Shown here one piece after another: positions 44,687-54,130 of a stretch of 64,000 nt of DNA. This stretch comes from Nitrospirota bacterium (GTDB lineage: Bacteria; Nitrospirota; Leptospirillia; Leptospirillales; Leptospirillaceae). The stretch covers positions 139,295 to 203,294 of the forward strand of contig DAHVAL010000001.1 of the NCBI GenBank assembly GCA_027314645.1, given 5' to 3'. Under the pieces are notes generated by a model. That model was given only the letters and a program-made list of their open reading frames with translations, did not search any database and was not told the DNA's origin. Positions within the stretch are counted from its first letter, which is position 1. The number at the start of each line of letters is the position of its first letter. The translations under genes were made by a program, and so were the position numbers.

Positions 44687-45975
44687 GAACAACCCGTTTG
44701 CCGTACGTCACCTTTCACGAAGAACCCGCAGAAGCGGAGGTGGTGAGCCATCGGCTCCTGCTCCGCGGAGGATACGTCAAGAAGGTCGCCGGGGGGCTTT
44801 ATGACTTTCTTCCCCTGGGGACGCGTGTTCTCCGGAAGATCGAGGCCGTCATCCGGAGAGAAATGGACAGTGCGGGCGCCTTTGAAATTCTCATGCCGGC
44901 GCTTCAACCGGCCGAATTGTGGCAGGTCACCGACCGATGGGACAAATACGGCAAAGAGCTCTTTCGGCTCCAGGACCGTCACGATCGCTCCTTTGCCTTG
45001 GGACCGACCCACGAGGAAGTGGTGACCGATCTTGCCAAGGGATTGATTCGGAGCTATCGCCAGCTTCCCGTGACCTTTTATCAGATCCAGACAAAGTTCC
45101 GGGACGAAATGAGGCCCCGGTTTGGCCTGATGCGTGGACGGGAGTTTGTCATGAAGGATGCCTATTCCTTTGCCCGATCCACATCCGAAGGGGCGGAATG
45201 CTATCGGGCGATGCAGGATGCGTATTTCCGGATCTTCTCCCGGCTTGGACTGTCGATCCGGATGGTGGAGGCCGATACCGGTATGATCGGTGGATCATCC
45301 TCCCACGAATTCATGGTGTTGGCCCCCTCAGGAGAGGACACCGTGGTTTTTTGTCCGTCCTGCTCCTGGGCCTCGAATGTCGAGCTGGCGGGAGATGCGA
45401 CCCATTGTCCGTCATGCCAGGCGCTCCTGGAACGGACGACCGCCATCGAAGTGGGCCATGTCTTTGACTTAGGACAGCGCTACAGCCTTCCGATGGAGGC
45501 GGGATTCCTCGATCCGGACGGGCGGGAATCCCTCTATCACATGGGATGTTACGGAATTGGGGTCAGCCGGCTCCTTGCCGCAGCCATCGAACAATCCCAC
45601 GATGAAAATGGGATCATTTGGCCGTTGGCGATGGCCCCGTGGTCCCTGTGCGTGCTGCCGCTCGGCGGGAAGGATCCCGATTTGTCCGCCAAGGCGGATC
45701 GGCTTGCGGAACTGATCGAGGACCGTTTTTCGGAGGAAACCCTGATCGATGACCGGGAGGCTCGCCCGGGGGTGAAGTTTGCCGACGCCGATTTGTGCGG
45801 ATTTCCCCTGCAGGTGATCCTTGGAGAGCGAAACCTCCGGGAGGACAAGGCCGAAGTGAAAAATCGGAAGACGGGGGAGCGCCACCTTCTCTCCGTCTCG
45901 CATCTGACCGAATGGATCGGAGATTTTCTCGGACGCTCCAGCGCCCTAGTTGACACGATGATTCTTGACCGATAA
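44683..45975 (+). CDS. proS: Prolyl-tRNA synthetase lacking the INS editing domain
   Basis: Charges tRNA-Pro. Class II motifs are present: GLYDFLPLGTRVLRKIE, FALGPTHEEVVTDLA, TKFRDEMRPRFGLMRGREFVMKDAYSF, MIGGSSSHEFMVLAPSGED and YGIGVSRLLAA. At 430 residues it is about 140 shorter than the E. coli enzyme: the INS (YbaK-like) editing domain between SGED and EVGHVF is replaced by about 40 residues with four cysteines, C224-x2-C227 and C242-x2-C245, probably a zinc ribbon. The C-terminal anticodon-binding domain is intact. The GTG start overlaps the ispG stop. Confidence 0.94.
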   Translation: MRTTRLPYVTFHEEPAEAEVVSHRLLLRGGYVKKVAGGLYDFLPLGTRVLRKIEAVIRREMDSAGAFEILMPALQPAELWQVTDRWDKYGKELFRLQDRHDRSFALGPTHEEVVTDLAKGLIRSYRQLPVTFYQIQTKFRDEMRPRFGLMRGREFVMKDAYSFARSTSEGAECYRAMQDAYFRIFSRLGLSIRMVEADTGMIGGSSSHEFMVLAPSGEDTVVFCPSCSWASNVELAGDATHCPSCQALLERTTAIEVGHVFDLGQRYSLPMEAGFLDPDGRESLYHMGCYGIGVSRLLAAAIEQSHDENGIIWPLAMAPWSLCVLPLGGKDPDLSAKADRLAELIEDRFSEETLIDDREARPGVKFADADLCGFPLQVILGERNLREDKAEVKNRKTGERHLLSVSHLTEWIGDFLGRSSALVDTMILDR

Positions 45976-45990
45976 AATGACCTTTTTGTA

Positions 45991-46494
45991 ATGCTTAAAT
46001 ATCACATCGACAAAATTCCAGACCTTCGTGTGTCTGAACCCGAAATCATCGAGTCCTCGCTTGAGAGTGAGATATCCGCAAGTCCGGACGTCTTTCTCAC
46101 CCGGGAAACCGAGGAGGAGTTCCGGGAGATGACGGGACAGGTTCATGGAACCATCGGCCGTGACGGGACCGATGTGCACGTCGGTGTGACCGTCGTCTAT
46201 GCCACTCCTTCGACCTGTGTCCGGTGTCTCGAGCGGTTTGTCCGCCATGGGGAAACCGGCGAGAGAACCCTGTTCTTTCATGAAAAAGGCGGGGAGAGCG
46301 GGGAGCTCGAGAGGTATGGAAAGGACGGATGGGTGAGCCTGGCTCCCTGGATTCGGGAACTGATCCTGACCGATCTTCCCTCTTATCCACTCTGTGATGA
46401 GGCTTGCCGCGGGCTGTGCCCGCAATGCGGAGAGAATAGGAATACGGGCCGCTGCACCTGTTCCTCCGAAGAGTCCACGGAAGGCGGAGCCTAA
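45991..46494 (+). CDS. DUF177 (YceD-like) protein
   Basis: A 167-residue protein of the YceD/DUF177 family, usually encoded just before rpmF as here. It shows the middle CVRCLERF cysteine pair and the C-terminal LCDEACRGLCPQCGENRNTGRC cysteine cluster, likely metal-binding. YceD proteins are linked to 23S rRNA accumulation and ribosome assembly. It is followed by rpmF after about 75 bases. Confidence 0.9.
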   Translation: MLKYHIDKIPDLRVSEPEIIESSLESEISASPDVFLTRETEEEFREMTGQVHGTIGRDGTDVHVGVTVVYATPSTCVRCLERFVRHGETGERTLFFHEKGGESGELERYGKDGWVSLAPWIRELILTDLPSYPLCDEACRGLCPQCGENRNTGRCTCSSEESTEGGA

Positions 46495-46570
46495 GCGATA
46501 TCGGCCATTCTCCTGGATGAGGATGGATCGCCCCGGAAAATAGTTAGACGAACCGTGAAGGAGTTCATTC

Positions 46571-46753
46571 GTGGCACATCCAAAGACTAAGATTTCCCGC
46601 TCAAGGCGGGATAAGCGCCGCACCCACAAAAAGCTGACGCTCTCGGCCGTCGTGAAGTGTCCGTCCTGCGGCGAACCCAAAAAGCCGCACTATGCTTGCC
46701 TTTCCTGCGGGACCTACAACAAGCGTCAAGTCATCCCCGTCAAGAACGCCTGA
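46571..46753 (+). CDS. rpmF: 50S ribosomal protein L32
   Basis: A 60-residue basic protein with MAHPKTKISRSRRDKRRTHKKL and two zinc-ligand pairs (CPSCGEPKKPHYACLSCG), a typical zinc-containing L32. GTG start. It lies in the usual DUF177-rpmF-plsX order. Confidence 0.96.
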   Translation: MAHPKTKISRSRRDKRRTHKKLTLSAVVKCPSCGEPKKPHYACLSCGTYNKRQVIPVKNA

Positions 46754-46773
46754 GGATATCCCGGAACACGCCC

Positions 46774-47781
46774 ATGAAAATCGCCCTGGACGCGATGGGG
46801 GGGGATTTTGGCCCAGACCCTCTGATTTCCGGCGCCGACCTGGCCTACAGGACCTTCGGGACCCATCCGGTTCTCGTGGGCAATCAAAAGATTCTCGAAG
46901 AGAGGATCCGGGCCCTTTCGTTAGGCGCTCCCTTTGAAATCGTCGACTCGCAGGACGTGATCGCCATGAAGGAAAAGGCCTCTGACGTCAGGAAACGCCG
47001 CGGTTCCACCGTCTGGATGGCCACCGAGCTCGTCAAGCGCGGTGTGGTGGACGGGGTAGTGTCCGCAGGCCATTCGGGAGCCTCCCTTGCATCGGCCATG
47101 TGGGTCCTTGGACGGATCGAACATGTGGACCGCCCGGCGATCGGAACCATCCTTCCTTCCCTCACGGGCCACTTCATCCTTGTGGATGGAGGGGCCAACG
47201 TCGATTGCAAACCGACTCACCTTGCCTCTTTCGCCCATATGGGGCGAATTCTCGCACGGCATCTCTTTTCCAAGACGGATCCGAAGGTCTACGTCCTCTC
47301 CAATGGAGAAGAGGAGACCAAGGGAAACGAACTGGTCCAGAAAACCATCGACCTCCTCCGGGAAAGTCAGATGCCCTGGTTTTCCGGACCGATCGAATCC
47401 CGGGACATCTTTTCCGGGGAGGCGGATGTGGTGGTCTGCGATGGATTCGTCGGGAACGTCGTTTTGAAGGAGGCCGAAGGGCTGGCTCAAACGATCGTTC
47501 ACATGATGCGCGAAGCCGCGGGAGAAAATCTGATCTCGCGTCTGGGAGGACTTCTCCTGCGACCTTCCCTCAAACGGGTCAGGAAAAGGCTGGATTATGC
47601 CGAATATGGAGGCGCCCCTCTCCTGGGGGTGAACGGCCTGTTCGTGATTTCTCATGGACGCTCGAACAGCCTGGCGATTTCTAACGCGATGGGTATGGCC
47701 GACCGCCTGGCCAAGTCCGGCCTGACACACACGATCGCCAAAGAGGTCGCCGCGATGTCCCCGCGGGAGAAAGGGTTATGA
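46774..47781 (+). CDS. plsX: Phosphate acyltransferase PlsX
   Basis: Makes acyl-phosphate from acyl-ACP for phospholipid synthesis. The family motifs are KIALDAMGGDFGPDPLISG, GHSGASLASAMW, FILVDGGANVDCKP, VVVCDGFVGNVVLKEAEG and YAEYGGAPLLGVNG. Length 335 residues from the ATG at 46774. fabH starts on its end (ATGA overlap). Confidence 0.95.
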   Translation: MKIALDAMGGDFGPDPLISGADLAYRTFGTHPVLVGNQKILEERIRALSLGAPFEIVDSQDVIAMKEKASDVRKRRGSTVWMATELVKRGVVDGVVSAGHSGASLASAMWVLGRIEHVDRPAIGTILPSLTGHFILVDGGANVDCKPTHLASFAHMGRILARHLFSKTDPKVYVLSNGEEETKGNELVQKTIDLLRESQMPWFSGPIESRDIFSGEADVVVCDGFVGNVVLKEAEGLAQTIVHMMREAAGENLISRLGGLLLRPSLKRVRKRLDYAEYGGAPLLGVNGLFVISHGRSNSLAISNAMGMADRLAKSGLTHTIAKEVAAMSPREKGL

Positions 47782-48779
47782 ACGCTCCGGTGGCCGTCAT
47801 CACCGGAACCGGTTCCTATGCCCCTTCCCGGGTCATGACCAACGAGGACTTTGCCTCCTACCTCGAAACAAGCGACAGCTGGATCCGGGAGCGAACCGGG
47901 ATTCGGGAGCGCCGGATCGCCTCCCCGGAGGAGGCGACGAGCGATCTTGCTGTCCTGGCGGCCAGAAAAGCCCTGGAATCAGCCGACCTCACCCCCAAAG
48001 ACATCGACGGAATCATTCTTGCCACCGCCACTCCCGACCTCCTTTTTCCTTCCACCGCCTGCCTCGTCCAGGCCCGGCTGGGTGCAGACAAGGCGTTCGC
48101 CTTCGATCTCAACGCCGTTTGCTCGGGATTCATCTACGCGATGAGCGTGGCCAAGAGCATGGTCGAATCCGGTTCGGCCCGCCGTCTTTTGGTGATCGGC
48201 TCCGAAGTGATGAGCCGAACCTTGGACTGGTCAGACCGGGGGACCAGCATCCTGTTTGGAGACGGGGCGGGAGCCGTTGTGCTCGAAGCATCCGCCACCG
48301 CAAAGCGGGGGCTTGAGACCTTCCGGATCCGGGCCGATGGTCGGTACTGGGAAATGATCCATGTTCCGGGGGGCGGGAGCAGGATCTCCGAGAAGGGGAC
48401 CCCGTATCTCCGCATGAAAGGGGGCGAGACCTTCAAGCTGGCCGTTCGCTCTCTTCAGGAATCCGTGCTTGAGGTGCTGTCGGCCTCCGGGGTCTCCCCG
48501 GGGGAGATCGACCTTCTTGTTCCCCATCAGGCCAACATCCGGATTATCGACGCCCTGGCCACGCGCCTGGGGCTGCCCATGGATAAGGTGATGGTCAACA
48601 TCGATCGGTACGGGAATACCTCCGCCGCCTCCGTTCCCGTTGCCCTGGACGAGGCAGTCCGGGAGGGACGGGTCGCGGAAGGGAGCCGCATTCTCCTCAC
48701 CGCCTTCGGCTCGGGGGTGACGTGGGGCTCGGGATTGTTGACCTGGGAAGCCGAATTGCAAAAACGGAGCCGACTATGA
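47778..48779 (+). CDS. fabH: Beta-ketoacyl-ACP synthase III
   Basis: Starts fatty acid synthesis by condensing acetyl-CoA with malonyl-ACP. The catalytic cysteine is C115 in LNAVCSGFIYAM, the histidine is in VPHQANIRI and the asparagine in YGNTSAASVP. Length 333 residues. Start overlaps plsX and the end overlaps fabD. Confidence 0.96.
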   Translation: MNAPVAVITGTGSYAPSRVMTNEDFASYLETSDSWIRERTGIRERRIASPEEATSDLAVLAARKALESADLTPKDIDGIILATATPDLLFPSTACLVQARLGADKAFAFDLNAVCSGFIYAMSVAKSMVESGSARRLLVIGSEVMSRTLDWSDRGTSILFGDGAGAVVLEASATAKRGLETFRIRADGRYWEMIHVPGGGSRISEKGTPYLRMKGGETFKLAVRSLQESVLEVLSASGVSPGEIDLLVPHQANIRIIDALATRLGLPMDKVMVNIDRYGNTSAASVPVALDEAVREGRVAEGSRILLTAFGSGVTWGSGLLTWEAELQKRSRL

Positions 48780-49711
48780 AAACCGCCTTTCTTTTTCCAG
48801 GCCAAGGATCCCAATATATCGGCATGCTCAACGAGTTCGACCGGCCAGAGGAAGTTGGCCGGATCGAGGAGGCCGGAGATATCCTGGAAATCAACCTTCT
48901 TTCCATGACCCGAAACGAACCGCCGGGGGCTCTCGACCTGACCCATTGGACTCAGCCGGTGATCCTGGTGGCCAGCGTCCTGGCCCTGGGAAGAATCCGC
49001 GAAACCGTGTCGCCCGATATCGTCCTTGGGCATAGTCTGGGAGAATATTCCGCGCTCGTCGCCGCCGGGGCATTGTCGTTCTCCGACGCGGTCCGGCTTG
49101 TCCATCTGCGTGGACGGTTCATGCAGATGGCGGTTCCGGAGGGGGAAGGACTTATGGCGGCCGTGCTCGGTCCGGAGAGAGAACAGATCGAGAAAGTCCT
49201 AGAGAGGGTCAGGAAGGAAGATCAAGGCATCGTGTCCGTTGCCAATGACAACTGCCCGGGCCAATGCGTCATCGCTGGAAGCCGCCCCTCAGTCCAGCGT
49301 GCGATCGACCTCCTGAAGGAGGCCGGGGTCCGTAAGGTGATCATCCTCCCCGTCTCTGTCCCTTCCCACACCTCCCTGATGCACCGGGCCGCCCAGGAGA
49401 TGAAGACACTTCTGGCGGGAGTGGCGGTCGGTCCTCTTGAAATTCCGATCATTCCCAACGTCACAGCCGTTCCGATCGGTCCGGGGCAAAGAGCCGAAGA
49501 AGTGCGGGACCTTCTCGTCAGACAAATGGAATCTCCGGTGGAATGGAGCCGCTCCATGGCCGCTGCTTTGGCCGGAGGGGTCCAGCGGTGCATCGAGGTG
49601 GGGCCGGGATCGGTCCTTACCGGGCTTGGCAAGCGGATTGAGCGCGGAATGGAGGCACTTTCCCAGAAGATCGTCTGGGAATCCACCGATCGGACCAAGG
49701 AGGGATCATGA
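48776..49711 (+). CDS. fabD: Malonyl-CoA-ACP transacylase
   Basis: Loads malonate on ACP. The N-terminal FLFPGQGSQYIGM, the nucleophile S87 in GHSLGEYSALVAAG and the histidine-containing VPSHTSLMH are conserved. Length 311 residues. The ATG overlaps the fabH stop, and fabG starts on its stop. Confidence 0.95.
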   Translation: MKTAFLFPGQGSQYIGMLNEFDRPEEVGRIEEAGDILEINLLSMTRNEPPGALDLTHWTQPVILVASVLALGRIRETVSPDIVLGHSLGEYSALVAAGALSFSDAVRLVHLRGRFMQMAVPEGEGLMAAVLGPEREQIEKVLERVRKEDQGIVSVANDNCPGQCVIAGSRPSVQRAIDLLKEAGVRKVIILPVSVPSHTSLMHRAAQEMKTLLAGVAVGPLEIPIIPNVTAVPIGPGQRAEEVRDLLVRQMESPVEWSRSMAAALAGGVQRCIEVGPGSVLTGLGKRIERGMEALSQKIVWESTDRTKEGS

Positions 49712-50472
49712 GCGAAAAGGAGCCGGTTCCCCCGTTGTCCGGTCAGGTGGCCCTGGTGACCGGAGCGAACAGGGGAATCGGCTGGTCGATCGGGGTGGCG
49801 CTGCTCGAGGCGGGACTCCGGGTTTATTTCGGGTGCCGGAAGGATGCCGACCCCCTGCGTCAAAAAATCCGTTCCCTCCCTGGGGGAGATCGCGGGGAAA
49901 CCGTTGTGCTGGATATGAACGATCCGGCCTCGATCGAAGGCGCGATTGACTCAGTGTTGCATCGCTCGGGGCGGGTTGATATTCTGGTGAACAATGCCGG
50001 GATCGTGCGCGACAGGCTTCTCGTTCGTATGGACGAAAAGGAGTTCCGCGAGGTGATCGATGTCAATCTGGTCGGTCCGTTCCGGATGGTCAAGGCCGTC
50101 CTGCGTCCCATGATGAAGCAGCGCTATGGGAGGATCGTATCCATTTCGTCGGTCGTGGGAGCAACGGGGAATGCGGGTCAGGCAAATTATGCCGCATCAA
50201 AAGGGGGGCTCGAGGCCTTTTCGAAGTCGGTGGCGCTTGAGGTGGCGTCCCGGGGGATTACTGTCAATGTTGTGGCCCCGGGATTTATCGAAACGGACAT
50301 GACATCTGGACTCCCAGAAAACGTCACGAACGGGGTTCTGGAACGGATTCCTGCAGGCCGATTCGGCAGAGGAGAGGAAATCGCTCATGCGGTTCGATTC
50401 CTCGTCGATCCGGCGGCAGGATATATCACAGGGGCAGTCATCCCTGTGAATGGCGGTCTTCATATGCCGTAA
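49708..50472 (+). CDS. fabG: 3-oxoacyl-ACP reductase
   Basis: NADPH-dependent reductase of the SDR family. The cofactor motif is TGANRGIG, followed by VNNAGIVRD, the catalytic [22 protein letters not shown] (Ser, Tyr, Lys) and GFIETDMT. Length 254 residues. Position between fabD and acpP supports FabG over other SDRs. Confidence 0.95.
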   Translation: MSEKEPVPPLSGQVALVTGANRGIGWSIGVALLEAGLRVYFGCRKDADPLRQKIRSLPGGDRGETVVLDMNDPASIEGAIDSVLHRSGRVDILVNNAGIVRDRLLVRMDEKEFREVIDVNLVGPFRMVKAVLRPMMKQRYGRIVSISSVVGATGNAGQANYAASKGGLEAFSKSVALEVASRGITVNVVAPGFIETDMTSGLPENVTNGVLERIPAGRFGRGEEIAHAVRFLVDPAAGYITGAVIPVNGGLHMP

Positions 50473-50534
50473 CGTGGGGCATTGTCCGGAGAGGTTTTCC
50501 GGGCACGTACATTCCTTCAAGGAGGTTTTGTTTC

Positions 50535-50765
50535 ATGGCAATCAATGATCGTGTCAAAAAAATCATTGCGGAGCAGCTCGGTGTCGACGAGGAAGAGGTC
50601 CATCCCGAGTCCCATTTTGTTGAGGATCTTGGAGCAGATTCCCTGGATACCGTCGAGCTGGTGATGGCCCTGGAAGAGGAGTTCGGGATCGAGATTCCCG
50701 ATGAGGATGCAGAAAAGATCTCGACTGTACAGAACGCGGTAGACTATATCAGCGAGCGGGTCTGA
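50535..50765 (+). CDS. acpP: Acyl carrier protein
   Basis: A 76-residue acidic protein carrying the phosphopantetheine serine S36 in the signature [15 protein letters not shown]. It serves FabD, FabG, FabF, PlsX and probably OlsB in this window. AAGGAGG precedes the ATG; fabF starts on its stop. Confidence 0.97.
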   Translation: MAINDRVKKIIAEQLGVDEEEVHPESHFVEDLGADSLDTVELVMALEEEFGIEIPDEDAEKISTVQNAVDYISERV

Positions 50766-52021
50766 TGGCGATCCGTCCCCTCCAGGACCGGAGGGTCGTC
50801 GTGACCGGGATCGGCGTCGTTTCTCCTCTGGGCAACACGGCCCAGGAGACATGGGATGCCGCCCGGATGGGCCGGTCCGGAGTGGGAACGATCTCCCGGT
50901 TCGACCCTTCGGATCTTCCTGTCCGCATCGGAGGAGAGGTCAAGGGGTTCGATCCGGCACAATGGATCGATAAGAAAGAAATCAAGAAGATGGACAGCTT
51001 CATCCATTACGCCGTTGCAGCGGCCCAGATGGCTGTCGAGGATGCCCAACTCCTCCTCACCAACCCCGACCGTTCAAGGATCGGGGTTTATGTCGGGTCA
51101 GGCATCGGCGGCATTGGAGGGATCGAATACTATCACTCCCAACTCGTGGAGGGGGGTCCACGAAAAGTCTCGCCTTTTTTTATTCCGATGGTTCTCATCA
51201 ATCTTGCCTCGGGCCAGATTGCGATCAAGTTGGGGCTTGAAGGCCCGAATTCCTGTGCCGTGACCGCCTGCGCCACGGGAGTTCACTGCATCGGAGACGC
51301 CTATCACATTGTCCGCCGCGGGGATGCCGACGTGATGCTGGCGGGGGGGGCCGAATCGGCCTTTACGCCATTGACGGTGTCCGGCTTTGCCGCGGCAAGG
51401 GCGTTGTCCTCCAGAAACGACGACCCTTCTCACGCGTCCCGTCCCTTCGACCGTGACCGAGACGGGTTCGTCCTGGGGGAAGGCGCCGGCGTCGTGGTTC
51501 TGGAAACCCTTGAACGGGCCAGGGCGAGGAACGCGAAGATCTACGGGGAAATCCTGGGATACGGGTTGACCGGAGACGCGTTCCATATCACGGCTCCTCC
51601 CGACGATGCCGGCGGGGCGGTCCGGTGCATGCGCATGGCGATTTCAAATGCGGGATTGTCTCCGAACGACATCGATCATGTGAACGCGCATGCGACCTCC
51701 ACATTTGCCGACAAGATCGAGACAAAAGCCCTGAAGACGGTTTTTGGAACGCACGCCTCCAAGATACCCGTGTCGGCGCTCAAGTCGATGATGGGACATC
51801 TTCTTGGAGCGGCGGGCGGAGTCGAGACCGCCATGGCCTTCATGACCCTCCGGAATGGCATCGTTCTTCCGACGATCAATCTTGAGAATCCGGATCCGGA
51901 ATGCGATTTGGACTATGTGCCGGAAGGTGCGAGAAAGCAGGATGTCTCAGTGATCCTCAAGAATTCCTTCGGGTTTGGCGGCACGAATGCCTCTCTGGTG
52001 ATAGGCAGGCCTGACACTTAA
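50765..52021 (+). CDS. fabF: Beta-ketoacyl-ACP synthase II
   Basis: Elongating condensing enzyme. The catalytic cysteine is C169 in VTACATG, the two histidines lie in VNAHATSTFADK and KSMMGHLLGAAGG. Length 418 residues. The ATG overlaps the acpP stop by one base. Confidence 0.96.
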   Translation: MAIRPLQDRRVVVTGIGVVSPLGNTAQETWDAARMGRSGVGTISRFDPSDLPVRIGGEVKGFDPAQWIDKKEIKKMDSFIHYAVAAAQMAVEDAQLLLTNPDRSRIGVYVGSGIGGIGGIEYYHSQLVEGGPRKVSPFFIPMVLINLASGQIAIKLGLEGPNSCAVTACATGVHCIGDAYHIVRRGDADVMLAGGAESAFTPLTVSGFAAARALSSRNDDPSHASRPFDRDRDGFVLGEGAGVVVLETLERARARNAKIYGEILGYGLTGDAFHITAPPDDAGGAVRCMRMAISNAGLSPNDIDHVNAHATSTFADKIETKALKTVFGTHASKIPVSALKSMMGHLLGAAGGVETAMAFMTLRNGIVLPTINLENPDPECDLDYVPEGARKQDVSVILKNSFGFGGTNASLVIGRPDT

Positions 52022-52058
52022 TCGGGCCGGTTACTCTTCTTCCTCTTGAGGACAGACA

Positions 52059-52817
52059 ATGTTTCCCCGGTCTCAGTGGATGCATAATCTCCCTATCCTT
52101 GAAGAGCGCCTTGGATACCGTTTCCGCTCTTTGGAACGGCTTGAAGAAGCGACCATTCACAAATCCCACACCAATGAATTCAAAAAGGGCGGAATCCGCC
52201 GGGATAACGAACGGCTGGAGTTTCTGGGTGATACGGTCCTCGGCCTCGTGATTGCCGAATACCTGATGAAAACCTGGCCAGACGCCCCTGAGGGAGTCCT
52301 CTCCAAACTCAAGGGACGCATCGTATCCGAGCCCACCTTGGCCCAGGTGGCCCGAAACATCGGTCTCGGAAACTTTCTGTTGATCGGCCGGGGAGAGGAG
52401 ATCACCCAGGGCCGTGAAAAGAATTCGATCCTTTCGGATGCCCTGGAGGCGGTGATCGCCGCCATTTATGAGGATGGGGGTCTTGATGCGGCCCGGATGT
52501 TCGTTCTTCGGGAATTTCGGGATGTGATCGAGGCGGCCACCCGAAACGATGCGATCACCGACTACAAGACAGAACTCCAGGAATATTGCCAAAGAGAGCT
52601 TGAAACTCTCCCGAAATACAAGATCGTCGGACAATCCGGTCCCGACCATCACAAGGTGTTCGATGTGGCCGTTCTGATCCGTGAGAGCGTCTGGGGAGAA
52701 GGCCGGGGGTATTCCAAGAAGGAGGCCGAGCAGAAGGCGGCGGCCGCCGCGCTTGACCGGATTGCCCAGACCACGAAGGATATCCAACAGTCCTCAAGAT
52801 CGGGCAGTTCCGGCTAG
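52059..52817 (+). CDS. rnc: Ribonuclease III
   Basis: Cleaves double-stranded RNA in rRNA maturation. The signature NERLEFLGDTVLGLVIAEYL and the second acidic site in DALEAVIAAIYEDGG form the catalytic metal site; a double-stranded-RNA-binding domain follows (DYKTELQEYCQ to KKEAEQKAAAAAL). Length 252 residues. It ends the fab gene run, as in many bacteria. Confidence 0.95.
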   Translation: MFPRSQWMHNLPILEERLGYRFRSLERLEEATIHKSHTNEFKKGGIRRDNERLEFLGDTVLGLVIAEYLMKTWPDAPEGVLSKLKGRIVSEPTLAQVARNIGLGNFLLIGRGEEITQGREKNSILSDALEAVIAAIYEDGGLDAARMFVLREFRDVIEAATRNDAITDYKTELQEYCQRELETLPKYKIVGQSGPDHHKVFDVAVLIRESVWGEGRGYSKKEAEQKAAAAALDRIAQTTKDIQQSSRSGSSG

Positions 52818-52869
52818 GGTGGGATCGATCCGGGAAAGGGTCAGGTCTGGCCGTGACGTTCGCAAAAAT

Positions 52870-52893
52870 GGCGCCCACCAGGGCGCCTTTTTT
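52870..52893 (+). terminator. Rho-independent terminator after rnc
   Basis: A perfect seven-base stem GGCGCCC/GGGCGCC around the loop ACCA is followed by six T. It closes the long plus-strand run that includes the fab genes and sits before the convergent outer-membrane protein gene. Confidence 0.9.
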
Positions 52894-52913
52894 GCGGGGA
52901 TGAGAACGGCCCC

Positions 52914-54059
52914 CTACATCCACCCGAAGGCGACCTGGAGAGAGATGATATGGTCCGGATTCAGTCCGGGGATCGGACTGGCTTCTTCGGTATAGTAGGA
53001 AGCGTTCACCTCAAGGGCCCAGAGATCGACCCCGACCCCGAAGGTGGGATAGCCCTCATAGAGCCCGGCGGAGAGGGTCAGGATTGCGGGAAACTGGTAC
53101 TGAATCCCGAACCGGGTGTGGAGCCACAAGGAATCCCCCGTATAATAGAGATAATTGGACACGTCCACATAGTCGATATCCGCGATGAGCTTGCCGAACC
53201 CGATGTCCGGATCGATGCCGACGCCCGCGTTGATGATCTGGGGGAGCACGCCTGCGTTCCCGAAACTGGGGGTTCCGACATTGAGGACCGCGGCTCCCAG
53301 CGTCGGGTTGAGCGGAAGATCGAAGTGGTAGATGGCCCCGACATTTCCCAGAACCCCGAACCCTCTCGAGAGGTCGCCCCACAATGTTCCGTTGAGGTTG
53401 CTGGCCTGGGAGGCGGTCAGCGACGGGACATTTTCGAACATCTGGTAGAGCCCCATCACGGTTCCGCCGATTTGAAGATGGTGGTCAAAGAACCCGAGGG
53501 CTCCGCTGAGAACGATTCCGTTATCGGAAAGGGCGGCCAGGGAGGCCAGATTGTTGGTGGTCGGGGAGGAATTGGCCACGCCCATCATCTGGTTGTTGCT
53601 CAACAGCCCGATGGCAAAGTCATGGGTCGTGAAGTTCGAATAGTTGCCGACCCGGGCATAGAGTCCCTGTCCGGCCACATTGTTGAAGGCATTGACATAG
53701 GAGGCCGGGTTGCTGATGTTGGCGCTCTGAACGTCGTTCGCAAGATTCGGATAGAGCGAGGGATAGCTCACGTCGGCGGAAATATTCAAGATCTGGAAGG
53801 TCGAGGTCTGAATGTTGTCCAGTCCGGCCGGATTGTAGAACGGGGCGTTCGAATCGTCGGCGACGGCGGTGAAGGCTCCGCCCATCCCTTCCACCAGCAC
53901 GCCCTGGTAGAGAAGGGGAAAATTCTGAAAGAGCGCGGTGCCGGCGATTCCCGAAGGCCCGGCAAGGGCCAGTGCCGGGAACAGGGTCAGGAGGAGGAGT
54001 CCCGGAAGAATCCTGGCTGCGATAAAGGCCCGTCTTCTCAGTGGTCTTCGGATCATCAT
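52914..54059 (-). CDS. PorV/FadL-like outer-membrane protein
   Basis: A protein of about 381 residues with a signal peptide (RRRAFIAARILPGLLLLTLFPALALA). The mature N-terminus QGVLVEGMGGAFTAVADDSNAPFYNPAGLDNI is the signature of the PorV/FadL/TraF-like barrels, followed by barrel-type strands and a C-terminal aromatic-alternating ending (ISLQVAFGWM). The ATG at 54059 has AAGGA just upstream; the frame also contains ATGs at 54092 and 54134, the latter overlapping the upstream stop. Likely role: outer-membrane channel or secretion-associated barrel; substrate unknown. Confidence 0.75.
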   Translation of the reverse strand: MMIRRPLRRRAFIAARILPGLLLLTLFPALALAGPSGIAGTALFQNFPLLYQGVLVEGMGGAFTAVADDSNAPFYNPAGLDNIQTSTFQILNISADVSYPSLYPNLANDVQSANISNPASYVNAFNNVAGQGLYARVGNYSNFTTHDFAIGLLSNNQMMGVANSSPTTNNLASLAALSDNGIVLSGALGFFDHHLQIGGTVMGLYQMFENVPSLTASQASNLNGTLWGDLSRGFGVLGNVGAIYHFDLPLNPTLGAAVLNVGTPSFGNAGVLPQIINAGVGIDPDIGFGKLIADIDYVDVSNYLYYTGDSLWLHTRFGIQYQFPAILTLSAGLYEGYPTFGVGVDLWALEVNASYYTEEASPIPGLNPDHIISLQVAFGWM

Positions 54060-54130
54060 CGGTCCTTGGGGTTGAGGGTCCAAAGTTGACATAGAGTCTT
54101 TTCGGACTGTGGCCTTGCAATCTTGAGCGG

